A stretch of DNA of 64,000 nt from Glandiceps talaboti (lineage: Eukaryota; Hemichordata; Enteropneusta; Spengelidae), in the NCBI RefSeq assembly GCF_964340395.1, contig NC_135555.1, forward strand, positions 12,751,246-12,815,245, given 5' to 3'. How positions within the stretch are numbered: position 1 is the first letter of the stretch; the number at the start of each line of letters is the position of its first letter. Position numbers and translations under genes: made by a program. Shown here piece after piece: positions 1 to 49,283 of the stretch. The notes under the pieces were generated by a model. That model was not told the DNA's origin, made no database searches, and saw only the letters and a program-made list of their open reading frames with translations.

Positions 1-140
1 ATTTTGAATGATTCACTAGTCATGTGGGAAGTTCTTATTAATCTTAACAATTCATGAACATAATACGCATAAAAAGTGGAAGCTGTCCTCGATTGTCATG
101 AACACCTGTTTGAATTACTTCTGTTTATGTTTTGTTTCAG

Positions 141-300
141 GTTTTCATGTTTACTTGGAAAGATACTGACCCAGCTGGCTGTTGATGGAAACACCCAATA
201 TCCCATTGACAGCTTTAAGTTGGACCGTGAAGCACTTACTGATCCAAACTACGTATCACGTCTTACATTAGGGAAGTCAACAGAGAAATCTAAATTATAA
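141..300 (+). CDS. Peroxisomal sarcosine/pipecolate oxidase-like protein, terminal exon
   Basis: This is the last coding exon of a plus-strand gene whose body lies left of the window. It starts after a good acceptor (TTTGTTTCAG at 131-140), finishes a split codon with one G, and stops with TAA at 298-300. The peptide begins FSCLLGKILTQLAVDG and ends in SKL (289-297), a canonical type 1 peroxisomal targeting signal. The GF..LLGKIL..L pattern followed by a short F-x-L-D-R tail fits the C-terminus of peroxisomal sarcosine/L-pipecolate oxidases (FAD-dependent DAO family), where the GHGFK..P..GKI segment sits by the flavin. The FAD-binding Rossmann fold and covalent-flavin cysteine would be in upstream exons not present here. 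Codons upstream of 141 are intron. Assignment rests on a short exon, so another DAO-family peroxisomal oxidase is possible. Confidence 0.6.
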
Positions 301-960
301 CCTGTGAACAATCACGCATTCCTAGAAGGTAGTATTTCTAAAAAGTTATTTGATGGGAAAATGTGAAACACGGTCTTAGTTTTAATTAACAGTGACAAAC
401 TTTGCCAAAACTGTAATTAAACCTATTTTATACAACCCATATTGCATGCTAGACAGGGTACTCTTCAATTAACTATTTCAAGAATCTAAATTTTAGTAAC
501 TTTGGCTCATGATTACTAAATTGTCTGTAATTTTAGCATCTGTCATTGCGTTATTTTCTTGATTTCCTTTTAATATTGTTGTTAATGCTTTTATTATTGT
601 ATATGTCATCTATTTTTGTCGCTAGTGACCAGAAACGATTTTCCAGGTTCACATTATATGTACAATAGAGTTATTTCTATTCTTAGACTTTTCTATACAC
701 CAATTTTCTACAAGAAGAAACAAAAGGTGGTAATTTTGGATTATATCTCAAAATTTTGGTTTAAGCAGTAACATTTACAATAAGAATTTAATCTATATTT
801 CTGTTGATGCACCATTTGTATGAGTACTAATTTTAACATTTAAAGGTGTCATGTATTTAAAAAAAAAAAATTTTAAACTATAAATATGTAGGAAGTCATT
901 TTCATACACAGGGTATTTTACAAATATACAAGTAGCAGCATTCTTGACAATGAATATTCT

Positions 961-1129
961 AATAAATGTAGACAACATTTATAATGTTGCAATAAACTGA
1001 TTTCTGCTGGTATTGTGTTGTTTGTGTGATTCATTTATCAGTGTATTAATGTTATACTTGTTGAAACTTGTCTGACTGGGATGTTTTGTTTTTGATGATG
1101 TGGTATACAATTTCCAGTGGTTCAATAAA
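961..1129 (+). terminator. Candidate polyadenylation signals of the oxidase gene
   Basis: AATAAA hexamers occur at 961-966, 991-996 and 1124-1129, each with GT- or T-rich DNA shortly after. They are the first clustered plus-strand signals after the stop at 300, implying a 3' UTR of roughly 0.7-0.85 kb. Position and motif are the only support. Confidence 0.35.
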
Positions 1130-2811
1130 AACAAAACGCACCTCATTGTATATCCTTACTTGCTATTGTTGACTTTAATTTGCAAGTCAGCAGATTTATG
1201 AAATTGGAAGATAAGGAGTTCAACAATAGGGAACTTGCAAACCCACCATGTTGAATGTTGCATCATGGGAAATGTGATAATAAATACTAATGAATTGGTA
1301 TTGTAAACAATAATGTTACATTGTTTGCAACCATGAATGATCAATTCATAGTTACCCTGACTATTGTGGGAGGGTTTTTTTTATTGATAGCACCAGATTT
1401 GGTGTTATGATAACCACAGATAATCTCATAGTCCTTTGCAGCTGAGCATGCTCAGTCTGGATTGCAAGTTCCTTTTTGCCATACTTTCATATTCCCATTC
1501 TTTATTTATTTGTAATGTTAGACAATCAATTCACCAGTCGATGAGATTATACAAGTCATCCCAGAAGTAAACTGGATTCATCCTGTAGTTATACTGTAAA
1601 AACATCTTTCCATTCTTTTGCCTTCATAAATTGCATGTGTAGGAAATTGCCAACAATTGAAGCATGAAGAAAAGTATATCATGCCATCACTCAACAAAAC
1701 CTGTAACCATCACTCTTACAGCTAAAATGGTGTTTCACTTGTGTAACATGACACATTCAGACAACTTCTAATGCAAATGAAACAATTACATAGGTGTCAT
1801 ACACAGTGGGGCTGCAGAGCAGAAGTAAAGTTCATATGTTGATTATCAGTTAGAAAATAAACAACTGAAGCCATTAAAATCATCAACTCCATGTGTAATG
1901 TTTTCATTAGAAGCCAGTTTAACACTGCACAGTGAAAGAATAGCAATGCTCATCAGTGTTCAATGTGATTGGGTAAAGGATCCTGCTGTGTTTATTGTGT
2001 CTCTGTTATTGTTAGTCTAGAGTTGAAATATGTCTATCTTTGTGTCAAAAAAAGGTAATGTCCATGAGTGAAACCAACATCATTTTATAGCTGTATTATA
2101 TCATGGTCTAGATAAACAAGTGAAACTAATTATCAATTCCTGCTGGTGCTATTAATTTCGAATTGGCTAGTCATTTACAAAATTGAACCAATGTTGTACC
2201 TTGATTTACCAAACTTTGAAACTGGGAACCTGGTAGGATGAGTTTGTTATACTAGTATGATACATCATACTCTCTGCACTTATTGCCAGTAAAGATTGCA
2301 GATAAGCAATAATGTTTTCGGTATTGCACTGAAGTGAAAATACCACCAGCATGCACACACACCAGAGCAAGTAATCTCTATACATATGTAATAATGAAAC
2401 ATTCCTGCATACCTGCATGCAAATAACATGCAAATTCATTGAACATGCAAGTGCGTGATCAGATAGTGTCATATTTACAGAAATTTGCCATTTTGGATAA
2501 ATATACGCACCCATTTGGCATGAGTTCCAGTTTGGGTACTCAGAGGTATTTGCACTCATGCTTGCACTGCTTTCGGCTGCACTTCCATGCCCATACGGCT
2601 GCATAGAACACGGCAAGCACTCGTTCAAATATCCCAATTATGCCCCATCCGCACTCACATGTCATGGTGTTCCTGTCACAGTATTATCACAAGTAAAACA
2701 AAGATAAAAGTGATTCTGATCTCTCCACATCAGAGTGATGTGATTATGAAGATTATAAAATGATGTCATTTGTTATCAAAAATAAAACTTTGACCATGTA
2801 GAAATATGCTC

Positions 2812-2861
<50 letters not shown>

Positions 2862-4496
2862 TGCACAAAAATACAATTTAAAATAGAGCTTGTGATTTTA
2901 TTTTGTAACTTATAAAATCCAACACATGTTTGGATGGAGTACAAGATTAAGAATCCAGCAACTTAGTGTAGAATGCCAACCTTGCATGATGTTATGATAG
3001 AGTGTGGTACCAGTAGAAAATGCTATAACTGATAAATCAAACATAACAACCTTAGACTGACATATATTGCACAAAGTGTTGTACACCTTTATGGCATGTA
3101 AATCAATTGATGCACTTCAACTGTCCATTCATCAGTGTATTTGAATGAAATGAAAGTAGCATGAAATCTACCTGAGTTGTCCAGGTATTTTACTCTTAGG
3201 TTCTCCATTAAAATTATGGTAAAAAGATATGAAGATTTATTCACATTTCAAGAGGCTCGTATACATTTGCAAAAACACTAATTTTGATGCAGTTTACCTG
3301 TCCATTCATAAAGTGTCTTTTAAAGGTACGTAAAGTCTACATGAGTTCCAAACATATTTTTCTTACTAGGTTCTATACCAAAATTATGGTACATGGTATG
3401 GAAATCTATGCAGGCTTACCAGATCAGACCAGACCAGACTCTGTTATTAGCGTCCCCAATCTTAGCAAAAACACTGACATTGGCCTCTGCATGTTTGCAT
3501 TGTCAGGTTATTTTTTTGATAATTAAACTCAAACAACTACAGCATGACTTGGTGGCTTTACAAAAATCTAGATATTTTTCACTGGGGTTCTCTACCAATT
3601 GTACATAATAAGGAAATCTATTACAAATTTTACCTGATTTCCAAAAAACACTAATAGTAGTCTTTGTATGCTGGTACTATTAGATCAACTAATACATGAG
3701 TTGATGACCTTACAAAAAAAAGTAGATTATCTCTACATATGTCCTGTATGTATATGCCTTTCCAGACTGCAAACAGTAAATTGAGAATACAGTACTCTTG
3801 CTCAAATTGGGGGTATCATCACCTCATAGTACTGTTTCTTAAGAGCTTTGTCCCTCGGTATTCTGTAGAAGTGTAAATCAGGGATGTTTTTTGTATTGTT
3901 CAGACATCGAGGAAAGCAGCAGTGTTCTATGAGTAATCTATACCATGTATACCCCCAAGGTATACACAGACAGGAATTACAGGAAAGGCTTATTGCCTAT
4001 TGCCTTGCTTTGATTCCATACCAGGAAGACTTAAATAGCATATACAATTATATTATTATCATGACCCTTTTTGTAGGAGTGTCAGTGATAACATGTAATG
4101 AGTCATGATGACCATTTAATTATAATAAAACTTATAACTACTTTCTCATATTCTATTTCATTTATATCTTTACTATATGTAGAGTTCTTCAGCTGTGGTC
4201 TTGACTTGGTGGTGGTGGTTCTTTCACTTCTGTTAAAGTGGCAATACTGGATAACGTTCCCGAGATCAGTTTCAAAGTGTCAACACCAACCAACAAATGT
4301 CTGGAAAACACAACAAGAGTAACATGTCATACATTTTTTTTACACGATGTTGCAGGAAGTAAAGATGCAAAAGATAGTCCTAATACACTCCATACAAAGT
4401 ACTCCAGTCATCAATGAGTGGTGTTGATTTAAAACTTTTTGACAGAGGTGGACAAGGGATGACTGTGTATCATATACCGGACACTCTCTAGGTCTT
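1130..4496. other. Intergenic stretch without recognisable gene
   Basis: Both strands are broken by stops, and the longest open frame (2206-2637, minus) has no recognisable family. The stretch contains an (AC)n microsatellite at about 2813-2857 and a copy of a dispersed repeat at about 3160-3520. If the neighbouring ENTR1-like gene splices onward at 5003, its last small exon would have to lie in this stretch; I could not identify it. Confidence 0.6.
3160..3520 (+). repeat. Dispersed repeat family, copy 1
   Basis: This stretch shares blocks with 39955-40110 (plus) and 8761-8960 (minus). Shared pieces include AAATCTACCTG, GGTTCTCCATTAAAAT (GGGGTTCCCCATTAAAAT at 40 kb), and the segment CTTAGCAAAAACACTGA preceded by a TGTTA-rich run. 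Internal sub-repeats at 3160 and 3320 suggest a partial tandem duplication. No terminal repeats or coding potential were seen, so the class is unknown. Confidence 0.45.
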
Positions 4497-4497
4497 G

Positions 4498-4640
4498 TTC
4501 CCAAATATTTTTCTTCATTCAGCCTGGAAAAAATATATAAGTAACTTAAGGGGCCTTGTCACTATGAGTCTCTAGATGAGTAGTGACAAACCTATACGTC
4601 ACGAGTATTTTACTGGTGAATGAAGAAAAATATTGGGGAA
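4498..4640. mobile_element. Palindromic MITE family (TTCCCCAATATTT ends), copy 1
   Basis: The ends are long inverted repeats: left TTCCCAAATATTTTTCTTCA, right reading back as TTCCCCAATATTTTTCTTCA followed by TTCACC. The interior (AAGGGGCCTTGTCACTA) resembles the copies at 17003-17150 and 21203-21341. No coding capacity is present, so this is a non-autonomous inverted-repeat element. AT-rich flanks prevent a firm call of the target duplication. Confidence 0.7.
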
Positions 4641-4998
4641 TAATATAATTGTACCTATTCTAGCATAATTTATTTTAGCATAATTTATGAAAAATGTGGG
4701 GAAAATAATGGCGACTTCGAGCACCACAGAACCAGTGATGTAGACATGGGTTGTTGCGATGTAGAATGGCCAGGGTATACAATCTATATTTTCTGTTCAG
4801 AGACAATAACTTGGCTTGTGTATGATACATGGTAAATCCTAGCTCAGTAACATGCCAGTAAGTTGCACTTTCTGCCAAATGTGAAGCTCTCCCAAGCATT
4901 TTTGCTTTGGAATATTGTGTACATGTATGTCTATCCTTACGTATCACTAATAAATGTTCTGTCACACCATTCCACTAGAGTTGTTCTGACATACTAAC

Positions 4999-10760
<5,762 letters not shown>

Positions 10761-10835
10761 AGTTGTTTTCAAATGGAAACGAGGCTAGGGGTCTACCCTC
10801 TGTCCACTTTATAAGCGACTATTCCATTGGTCCAT
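10761..10835 (-). promoter_or_regulatory. Core promoter of the ENTR1-like gene
   Basis: On the minus strand a TATAAA box lies at 10813-10808, about 48 bases before the ATG. GGACCAATGG, a CCAAT box, lies just upstream at about 10833-10824. Spacing predicts a transcription start near 10780 and a very short 5' leader. A second CCAAT (plus strand, 10850) is close by. Confidence 0.55.
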
Positions 10836-11066
10836 ATATTATTATTCATCCAATAAGAAAACTTGATATGTGGAATGTGGAATGTGGAAAGACAACACAT
10901 AAAGCAAGCTGAAGAAGTGAACTGAGAGGAAGAGTAGGCCGAACATGTTTTTGAAGGCTGTGACTAAAATACAGGAGACCATTGTAATGTAACGACATAT
11001 GTAACGAACAGTCTTGCAATAAAATATCTCGATAATTGCTCGAAATTACCATCCATACATATCACA

Positions 11067-11140
11067 TTCCATTCATTCATTCATTCATTCATTCATTCAT
11101 TCATTCATTCATTCATTCATTCATTCATTCATTCATCCAT
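11067..11140. repeat. (ATTC)n microsatellite
   Basis: About 17 tandem ATTC tetranucleotides, directly upstream of the ENTR1-like promoter region. Confidence 0.95.
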
Positions 11141-11239
11141 CTATTTTTGTATTATGTAAAAAGCCCAATTATACAAACGTGACCCCAAAAAAGTCGTTAA
11201 ATCATAGACCCCACTCGAAATATTTGAATTGAATGACGG

Positions 11240-11383
11240 CTACAGCTTTCGCCATCTGTGGGCCAAAACTATGGAACTCTCTAATAACTGAAAAAAAACT
11301 GAAGCGCATTACGTGTAACAACTAACATGAAGTGCAACGTTTTACAAATGAGAACGAAAACAAACCTTTTTAAACAGCATTAA
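11240..11383 (+). mobile_element. Degenerate LINE reverse-transcriptase C-terminal fragment
   Basis: One frame reads AFAICGPKLWNSL, the hallmark GPKLWNSLP region near the C-terminus of CR1/L2/Jockey-type LINE ORF2 proteins. After a frameshift and stop, another frame reads LQMRTKTNLFKQH before TAA at 11381-11383, matching the usual FK..LKT.LF ending. It is a dead, 5'-truncated remnant; only the last 50 or so codons are recognisable. Confidence 0.6.
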
Positions 11384-12104
11384 TTTGGACTCTAATGATT
11401 TCGTTTGGGAATTTTATTGTATCACTTTCAATTCCAGTTTTATCAGGTCTTTTGTCAATATTTTCATATTCTACGAGTTTCACTGTTTTTAACTTTTGTC
11501 ATAGATGTTCAATGCTTTTGAATATTTTTATAACATAGAGGGCGAAAATGTTATGTTACATGTAAATCGTAAACTGATACAGGAAATGTGTTTGTTGCTA
11601 TTGTTGTTTTTGCCACCGTCGCCGTGTTATCGTATGACTTTGCTCTATAATCGTAATACTTTGATATGGATCATTCTGTGACGTGTAATACATGTACATG
11701 GCAGTTAATGAATGCGTTTATAATACTTTTTCTTGGATAATAACACGTGGAAAAAGAGAACAAGTATGAAGAAGTTAATCATGGAATAATGACAATCCAC
11801 CCTACTGGACTTGCTGCTGTTTTGAATGGCAACAGTTTCATATCCTACCCTAGTCATGTGTCACATGTCACATACCACCTGCCACTAGATCATCATTCGG
11901 CCTGAACATAGACCCTCCACCAACGCTGGGTCTATGGTTGCACTCATACAAACACTAACATAAAATGACACTGACAAAAACTTGCTACTAAAGACTGGAA
12001 TTTATTACAAAGCCACAAAGTTTCAGAAGAATGGACAGATGAGCACATGTCTGTTATAAATATCACCCTCTAGTAATCTGGTAATACACCCATTGACATA
12101 AATA

Positions 12105-12252
12105 TCTGCATACTAGTGTACAGGAACCAGGTGTTTAAAAAGTGAGCTGATAAAATGCATATAATATTGTGAGCTATGCATAAAGGAAACATTCATATAT
12201 TTGCATACTAGTGTAGCAGAACCAGGTGTTGTAAAGTGAGCTGATAAGATAT
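12105..12252. repeat. Imperfect direct duplication, about 96-bp period
   Basis: GCATACTAGTGTA with the following AACCAGGTGTT and AAGTGAGCTGATAA occurs at about 12107 and again at about 12203. The two copies carry a few substitutions and indels. Confidence 0.7.
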
Positions 12253-12711
12253 AAAAAAAAAGTTGTTTACAGCATTCACCAGACAGAAATAAACAGATTG
12301 ACAGGTGCAATGTTTAGAAACAACTGTAGAGATACATATATGGAAACATAAATGACACTACTTTCCATAGACCTTCAAAGCAGTCACCACTGGTGTGTAC
12401 CTCTATCGTTGCTATGGAAACAAGCCCTAAAATTTAGTATGGCTGCTTTCCCATTCTAGCTACTGCTACATGTGGTCACTAGAGGATGATATTAATGTAA
12501 ATGTACATGTCATAGAAAAATAAGTCTATACATAGACAATAGACAAGTTATTCCATTACCACACTGACCCATTTGTAGTCAAATTTCACTACGTGTATAA
12601 AAATTTCGTACTTTTATTTCGAGGGATTGGGATTGAAATATGATAAGCAATCCTTCATCCTATGGATGGATTCGTTGATTTGAATTCTGAACATGACAAA
12701 GATAAAATATA

Positions 12712-13156
12712 CAGGAAAATTGAAGTTGCCTTGGCATTTCAGTCATTGGGGACAATGTATCTTTACATAAACATAGACACATTTCAAATTGTCACTAACA
12801 CTAATAGAGACAATACACATACAGTGGGAGCCATTACCTATATAATCACAGTGGTAAGCATGGCTATTCTTTTTATGACAGTGCTGTAGAAACAGGCTTC
12901 TGCTGAACAAATTTATGCATGGACTTGTTGATTTCAATTGTTTACTTTCTAACTGATAAGTATCATGATTACATGTCTGCTTGTGTATTGTCTCAGACCA
13001 CTAAAAATAGTTAGTGGTCTGAAGTCTGAAGTAATGCATATCCAAACTGTGCCTGGCACTGCAATAACTGGTTGTTTTGCATTTGAAGTTGTCTGAGGGT
13101 GTGTACAAAATGTCAATTCACATGATGGAAATGCCAAGGCAACTTCAATTCCCCTG
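12712..13156. mobile_element. MITE with TTGAAGTTGCCTTGGCATTTC inverted ends
   Basis: The left terminus is CAGGAAAATTGAAGTTGCC and the right terminus reads back as CAGGGGAATTGAAGTTGCC. The match continues through TTGGCATTTC and TCAT, about 35 paired bases in all. The 445-bp interior has no transposase. The CAGG-type ends resemble hAT elements, but the flanks show no clear 8-bp duplication. Confidence 0.65.
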
Positions 13157-13360
13157 TAACAATTAGCCATATTATATACTAGTTTTCTCTCGCTCTAGAG
13201 TTTTGATTTAATGAATACATTGGTAATAAATGAGCACTAGATAATTGACAATACATAAATTATGAAAATGTAAACAAAATTATGAACACGCGCTACAAGG
13301 CAGATTTGATAATATCCCACATTAAATAATGTTAAAGCTAAAAGGGTATATGTAAATTTT

Positions 13361-13472
13361 CTATGGCAACATGATTAGAAATACAGAAAATTGACCAATC
13401 ACAGCCCTGATTTATTTCTATGGCAACATAATTGAAAAGACAAGAAACTGACCAATCACAACTCTTGACTGA
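13361..13472. repeat. Direct duplication with CCAAT motifs
   Basis: TCTATGGCAACAT, an A-rich spacer and TGACCAATCACA occur twice (about 13361-13406 and 13419-13466). Each copy carries a CCAAT box, but no adjacent gene start is visible. Confidence 0.6.
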
Positions 13473-14775
13473 TTTAGTAATATTGACTATGAAAGACAAG
13501 CACTGTCAGACTCTATAAAAATGTCAAGTCTGAATCTTGGAAAAGTTATGCAAATTTTATGGTAAATAATATAATAAAATGAGCATTTGGTTTATATATG
13601 TATAAAAGAGTTGTACGTATATCAGCCAGACAAAGTATGACACTGTAGAGGGCGCAGTCTCCATGAATAACATTGTTAATGTTGTTGGCAGTGACAATGA
13701 AATATTCTCATTTGAAAACATTCATATTCATATTCATATTCATATTCGTATTCATTTTGCCTACCATGATATAAAGACTGACAAGATTGGCAGATAATGA
13801 AGTATGGATACACACATTACTTGTACACAGCAAACCTAGATTACAATAGAGTCGTAAGATAAAGTACACAACAACTAAATTGGTGACAGTGTATGTAAAC
13901 AGAATGTAAACCAAGCTACAATACTAGCCAGTCTATAACAACTATATCCAGACTACAACCGTGGATGGACTTTAGATTAATAATAATGAACCTAAGTGGT
14001 CTGTTGTTGTACAGTGAACATAGCAAGACTGTAAATCTAAAATGAAGCAATATGTTAAACTGTAATTCTGAAGAGAACATCCTGATACTGTAGCTCTGTG
14101 AGTTTTACATTTAATATCCCTAACTCAATAACATGTTACATTACATTGGTTGCTGTTGTATCTTTCCCATTACCTCCTACCTTTTGCTGAATAATTCTAA
14201 TATCAAACCCATTATTCAAAATGTCAATCACAAAATCTGAATTTTCTAAAGATCTCAAATGTTTCAACATTACCATTAAATTCTTTTAGTTGTCTGAGCC
14301 TTCAAAAAATGCCACTATACTCTTTCATAAAAAACACTTCCCATTACAAATCCCCTCAAAATACCGTGGCCTATCACATTTCCCAGTAGTCTTGTAGTTA
14401 GACCTGAATCTGCACTCTGAAGGATAGCAAACAGAAGCCAAGGGTGACATACCTCTGTTCTGGGCAAGCCTCCCCTGACAGAACCTTTGGTGCTATGTGA
14501 CACATGGTCATTTTAAAAATTACAACGGATTTCAAAATACCGTTCAACATCTCTGTTTGATTCAGTCACACAGAAACGAAAAGAAACTACACATACTACA
14601 CTTTTAAGATGGCAAGATGGAATGAATACAGCTTCTTGCAACATTTTGTCTAAATGAAATGAACTACACATGACACCATGCAGACATCAAATACAGACAT
14701 CAAAACATTGGCACCCGCATGTCTGCATCTTGTTGCAGTATGTTGGTTGAAATCGTTGATTACATTTCATGCAGT

Positions 14776-16490
14776 TTCTACCACATTGGTGCTATGATAC
14801 CTTGACTACCACATTGGTGCTATGGTACCTGACTACCAAATTATTCTACAAGGTTTGTATCAAACAGAGCTGCTGAAAGGTATTTTGATATCTGTTGTAG
14901 TAGAACTGCCCAAGGGTCTAGCAATCTCAGTATCTTTATCTCCTGATGACAAACAGTATAGCAAATAAATGTATAACAATGATATATACACCTGATTGGT
15001 TGAAACTACACTTTGGAATCTACAAAGATATATTGGTAGCAGACTATGTAGGAATAAAAATACATCTGATATGTAAATTACATTGAGGCTACTAATGAGC
15101 ATTAAGAATGTACACTATTAAATATTACTAACTAATTATGTGGTATATAATATATATATTTCATATTTCTGTTTAAATTGTTATGATAGCTATATTTTAT
15201 AACTGATGGCAATATAAAAGCAAATTATATTAAAGTGTGTATAAGTCAGCATACCACAATGATTCTATAGTGTTATGGACTATATTAGTTCTATGGTGTC
15301 AAGATGTTAGTCATGTGGTACCATGTCATTCTTGCATTTATTTCTAGGACTGGTGGTTTTATGATAATGAAATACCACCATATTGGTTGTATGGTGCTAA
15401 CACTGCCACATTGGTGCTATGGTACCTTGACTACCATATTGGCGCTATGGTACCTTGACTACCACATTGGTGCTATGGTACCTTGACTACCACATTGGTG
15501 CTATGGTACCTTGACTACCACATTGGTTGGTGCTATGGTACCTTGACTACCACATTGGTACGATGGTACCTTGACTACCACATTGGTACGATGGTACCTT
15601 GACTACCACATTGGTGCTATGGTACCTTGACTACCATATTGGTGCTATGGTACCTTGACTACCACATTGGTGCAATGGTACCTTGACTACCACATTGGTG
15701 CTATGGCACCTTGACTACCACATTGGTGCTATGGTACCTTGACCACCACTTTCGTGCTATGGTACCTTGCCCACCACATTGGTGCTATGGTATCTGGACT
15801 ACCACATTGGTGCTATCACCAGGTACCACCACTGCCACACTGGTTTTATGACCTTGACTACCACACTGGTGCTATGGTATCTGGACTACCACATTGGTGC
15901 TATGGTACATTGACTATCACATTGGTGCTATGGTACCACCACTGCCACACCGGTTTTATGACTGACTACCACATTGGTACTATGGTACCTTGACTACCAC
16001 AAAGATGCTATGGTATCTTGGCTACTGCATTGATGCTATGGTACCTTGACTACCACAAAGATGCTATGGTACCTTGACTACCACATTGGTGCTATGGAAT
16101 CTTGACTACCATATTGGTACTATGGTACCTTGACTACTACATTGGTACTATGGTACCTTGACTACCACATTGGTGCTATGGTATCTTGACTACCATATTG
16201 GTGCTATGGTACCTTGACTACTACATTGGTACTATGGTACCTTGACTACCACATTGATGCTACGGTATCTTGACTACCACATTGGTGCAATGGTACCTTG
16301 ACCACCACGGTTATGGTATTGCCAACACTACCCCAGCTGTATGGCACATCACCAATATCACACATGCTCTATGACACAATCAGTGGTTTTAAGTACCATT
16401 ACTGCCATACTGGTTCTATCGTATCTCCAATACCCCACATGCTCTATGGTACAATCACTACCAAGCTGGTATTAAACTTTAAAGTACCAC
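14776..16490. repeat. 28-bp minisatellite (ACCACATTGGTGCTATGGTA)
   Basis: The core array at about 15395-16310 repeats a 28-bp unit, TTGACTACCACATTGG plus TGCTATGGTACC, roughly 30 times. Degenerate units extend to about 15250 and 16490, and two isolated units sit at 14776-14837. Each unit contains a KpnI-type GGTACC and a TACCA/TGGTA inverted pair. Short open frames through it are by-products of the period. Confidence 0.95.
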
Positions 16491-17002
16491 CACTGGAAGA
16501 ATAGACTGATTCTAGTTCATTTTTAATGAATATTACATACCATAAAGTTCATATAAAAGCCGACTTTTGATCACTGATTAAGTCATATATTGTGTCTAGT
16601 TATTAAAAGATGAAACGTATCTGTAACATTACATAAAGGATACTGTATCTCTGTAACATAACAGTATTATGCTACCAGCTAACTGCCTTAAAAAGTAAAA
16701 TCTCAAACATCAAACAACTAAACAAAAATGTCAGCGAAAATTTGTTACTTCAAAATACAAAATGTCACGTAAAAGTGGAGCGGAGTTGGAGAGTAAGTGA
16801 CTTAGCTTAGGTCAGCCTCCCAAAGTGACTCGATACCCATCGAAGATGACTTTGTGACTTACAAATATGACTTTGTTTACTGACACCTTTTTTTAATGCA
16901 CAACTTTAAAAATAGCAATGAACAAATGAATTGTATCCAGTGCGCCTTTCTCAATTTGAAATGAAAAAAAGAAGAAATTCAACACTTAAATACACTATTG
17001 GA

Positions 17003-17150
17003 TATTATTCCCCAATATTTGTCTTCGTTCAACCACAGGAAAATATGAGTGACCTAAGGGGGCTTTGTCACTATGTATCTAGTAACTCGTAATGACAACC
17101 CTCAGGTCACGAGTATTTTCTGGATGAATAAAGAAAGACATTGGAGAATA
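17003..17150. mobile_element. Palindromic MITE family, copy 2
   Basis: Left TATTCCCCAATATTTGTCTT and right reading back as TATTCTCCAATGTCTTTCTT, with a shared interior (CCTAAGGGGGCTTTGTCACTA). It is the same family as 4498-4640 and 21203-21341. Confidence 0.7.
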
Positions 17151-17301
17151 ACATAATTATACCAGCGCCAGTAATATCAAGAAAAAATCAGGGAAAGTAA
17201 TGGCAATTTTGACTCATATTTTGAACACAGCAGAACCAGTGACATAGAAGCGCATTGTCCAGACACAGAAAGATCAGAATATATATTCCGATATTTATTG
17301 T

Positions 17302-18047
17302 TCAACTTGGCTTGTTTTTTGTATAACTTGCGGTGTCTGTCAATAGAAGACATTCACTTTTCTCACTGACAAATTTTATATGAATGTACAGTAGGTGAAT
17401 CACTTTCACGTCAAATCCACGAGTTACTGATATAAAAGAACATGTCATATAATCTTTGTAACAAGTTTGTGTGTCAGAGTTGTTTAACCTAGACAGGAAT
17501 TGTTTATACATTTTTTGTACCCGGTTCACATATTGTTGGAGTTGCTATCACTTTACAGAACCTTTCATTAAATTTTCGTAACAATTTTGCCTGTTGAAAT
17601 TATCAAGACTGTACAACATGTTCTCACAAAATCATTGGATTTTTTTCGTGAGTCTAGGCCAAGAAGCATTATAAATATACAGTGCTCTATCACATGATCT
17701 TTGTACCAAGTTTGTATTTCAGAGTTGCCATTAAACACAGCAAGAACTTTGTCAAAATACAGTTTTTGTAATAAATAATCATTTATCCTAGAGTTGCTGC
17801 GTTTTGGAGAGGTATATTTAGTTACCATAGTAACATAAATTGAGACAAAAACAATGACAGTAATGACCAAAAAAAGTGAATGTAAACCCTGCAGGAGTTT
17901 TGAATAATGGTAACATACATATGAGATATCTGACATGGCAGTGATGTTTTCATTTCTGTCTTGACGTGGGAACTGTATAAAACAAATTTGACTTACTCTT
18001 TCAATATTGCGGCAATTCTGACAGAACTGAACTGAGATAAAAATCAC
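17302..18047 (-). other. Unassigned open frames in a diverged tandem duplication
   Basis: Minus-strand open frames of 159 codons (18047-17568) and 75 codons (17529-17302) share a motif. Both read Q-x-(W/C)-YKD followed by a C-containing hydrophobic stretch and LGLDSRK or RGFDVKV, so the DNA is an old tandem duplication. The longer frame has one membrane-like stretch, SLFLVITVIVFVSIYV. It lies 270 bases beyond the kinesin stop on the same strand and may simply be kinesin 3' UTR. No family is recognised, and AT-rich DNA can give such frames by chance. Confidence 0.2.
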
Positions 18048-18163
18048 CAGATTTCATATTTTAAACCGTGTTCTGAGTTGAAGACAACGAAAAATGACAA
18101 TGTAACTTCACAACAATCGTTGAAAATTAATTGCAGCAGTACTGAGCAACATGACAGTTGGTT

Positions 18164-18169
18164 TTTAAT
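18164..18169 (-). terminator. Candidate polyadenylation signal of the kinesin gene
   Basis: ATTAAA on the minus strand, about 146 bases after the kinesin stop codon. It is a common variant hexamer; there is no other support. Confidence 0.3.
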
Positions 18170-18314
18170 CATGAGGATAAAAACTACGTTAAGTATCTGA
18201 AAGATACTGAAAGACTCTGAAATCTTTCATCTGTAAATATCAATAAATTTTATATCTTTGGTCGACTATTTTACAATAAGTTGATGATGATGATGCTGTA
18301 GGGGCTGACATCAT

Positions 18315-49187
<30,873 letters not shown>

Positions 49188-49199
<12 letters not shown>

Positions 49200-49283
49200 G
49201 TTGTGTTGTTGTTGGCAAATCTTCTTCCTTTCTTGGGTCCAGATGTTGTAATCTTCCACTGATTATCCTAATCTTAGCTATCC
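49188..49283 (-). other. First coding exon of the kinesin gene with 5' UTR
   Basis: The exon codes only MSHR at its end (49199-49188, ATG context CACAACATGT), followed by donor AGG/GTAAGA. Upstream, a pyrimidine-rich tract and TTCTAAG end at 49284, a good acceptor, so the exon is probably spliced to an upstream noncoding exon. The next in-frame ATG would be codon 15 (in KTPMTFSP), which is a possible alternative start. Confidence 0.6.

Noticed and set aside
2206-2637. 143-codon minus-strand frame
   Set aside because: No recognisable domain, no signals, and composition like surrounding intergenic DNA.
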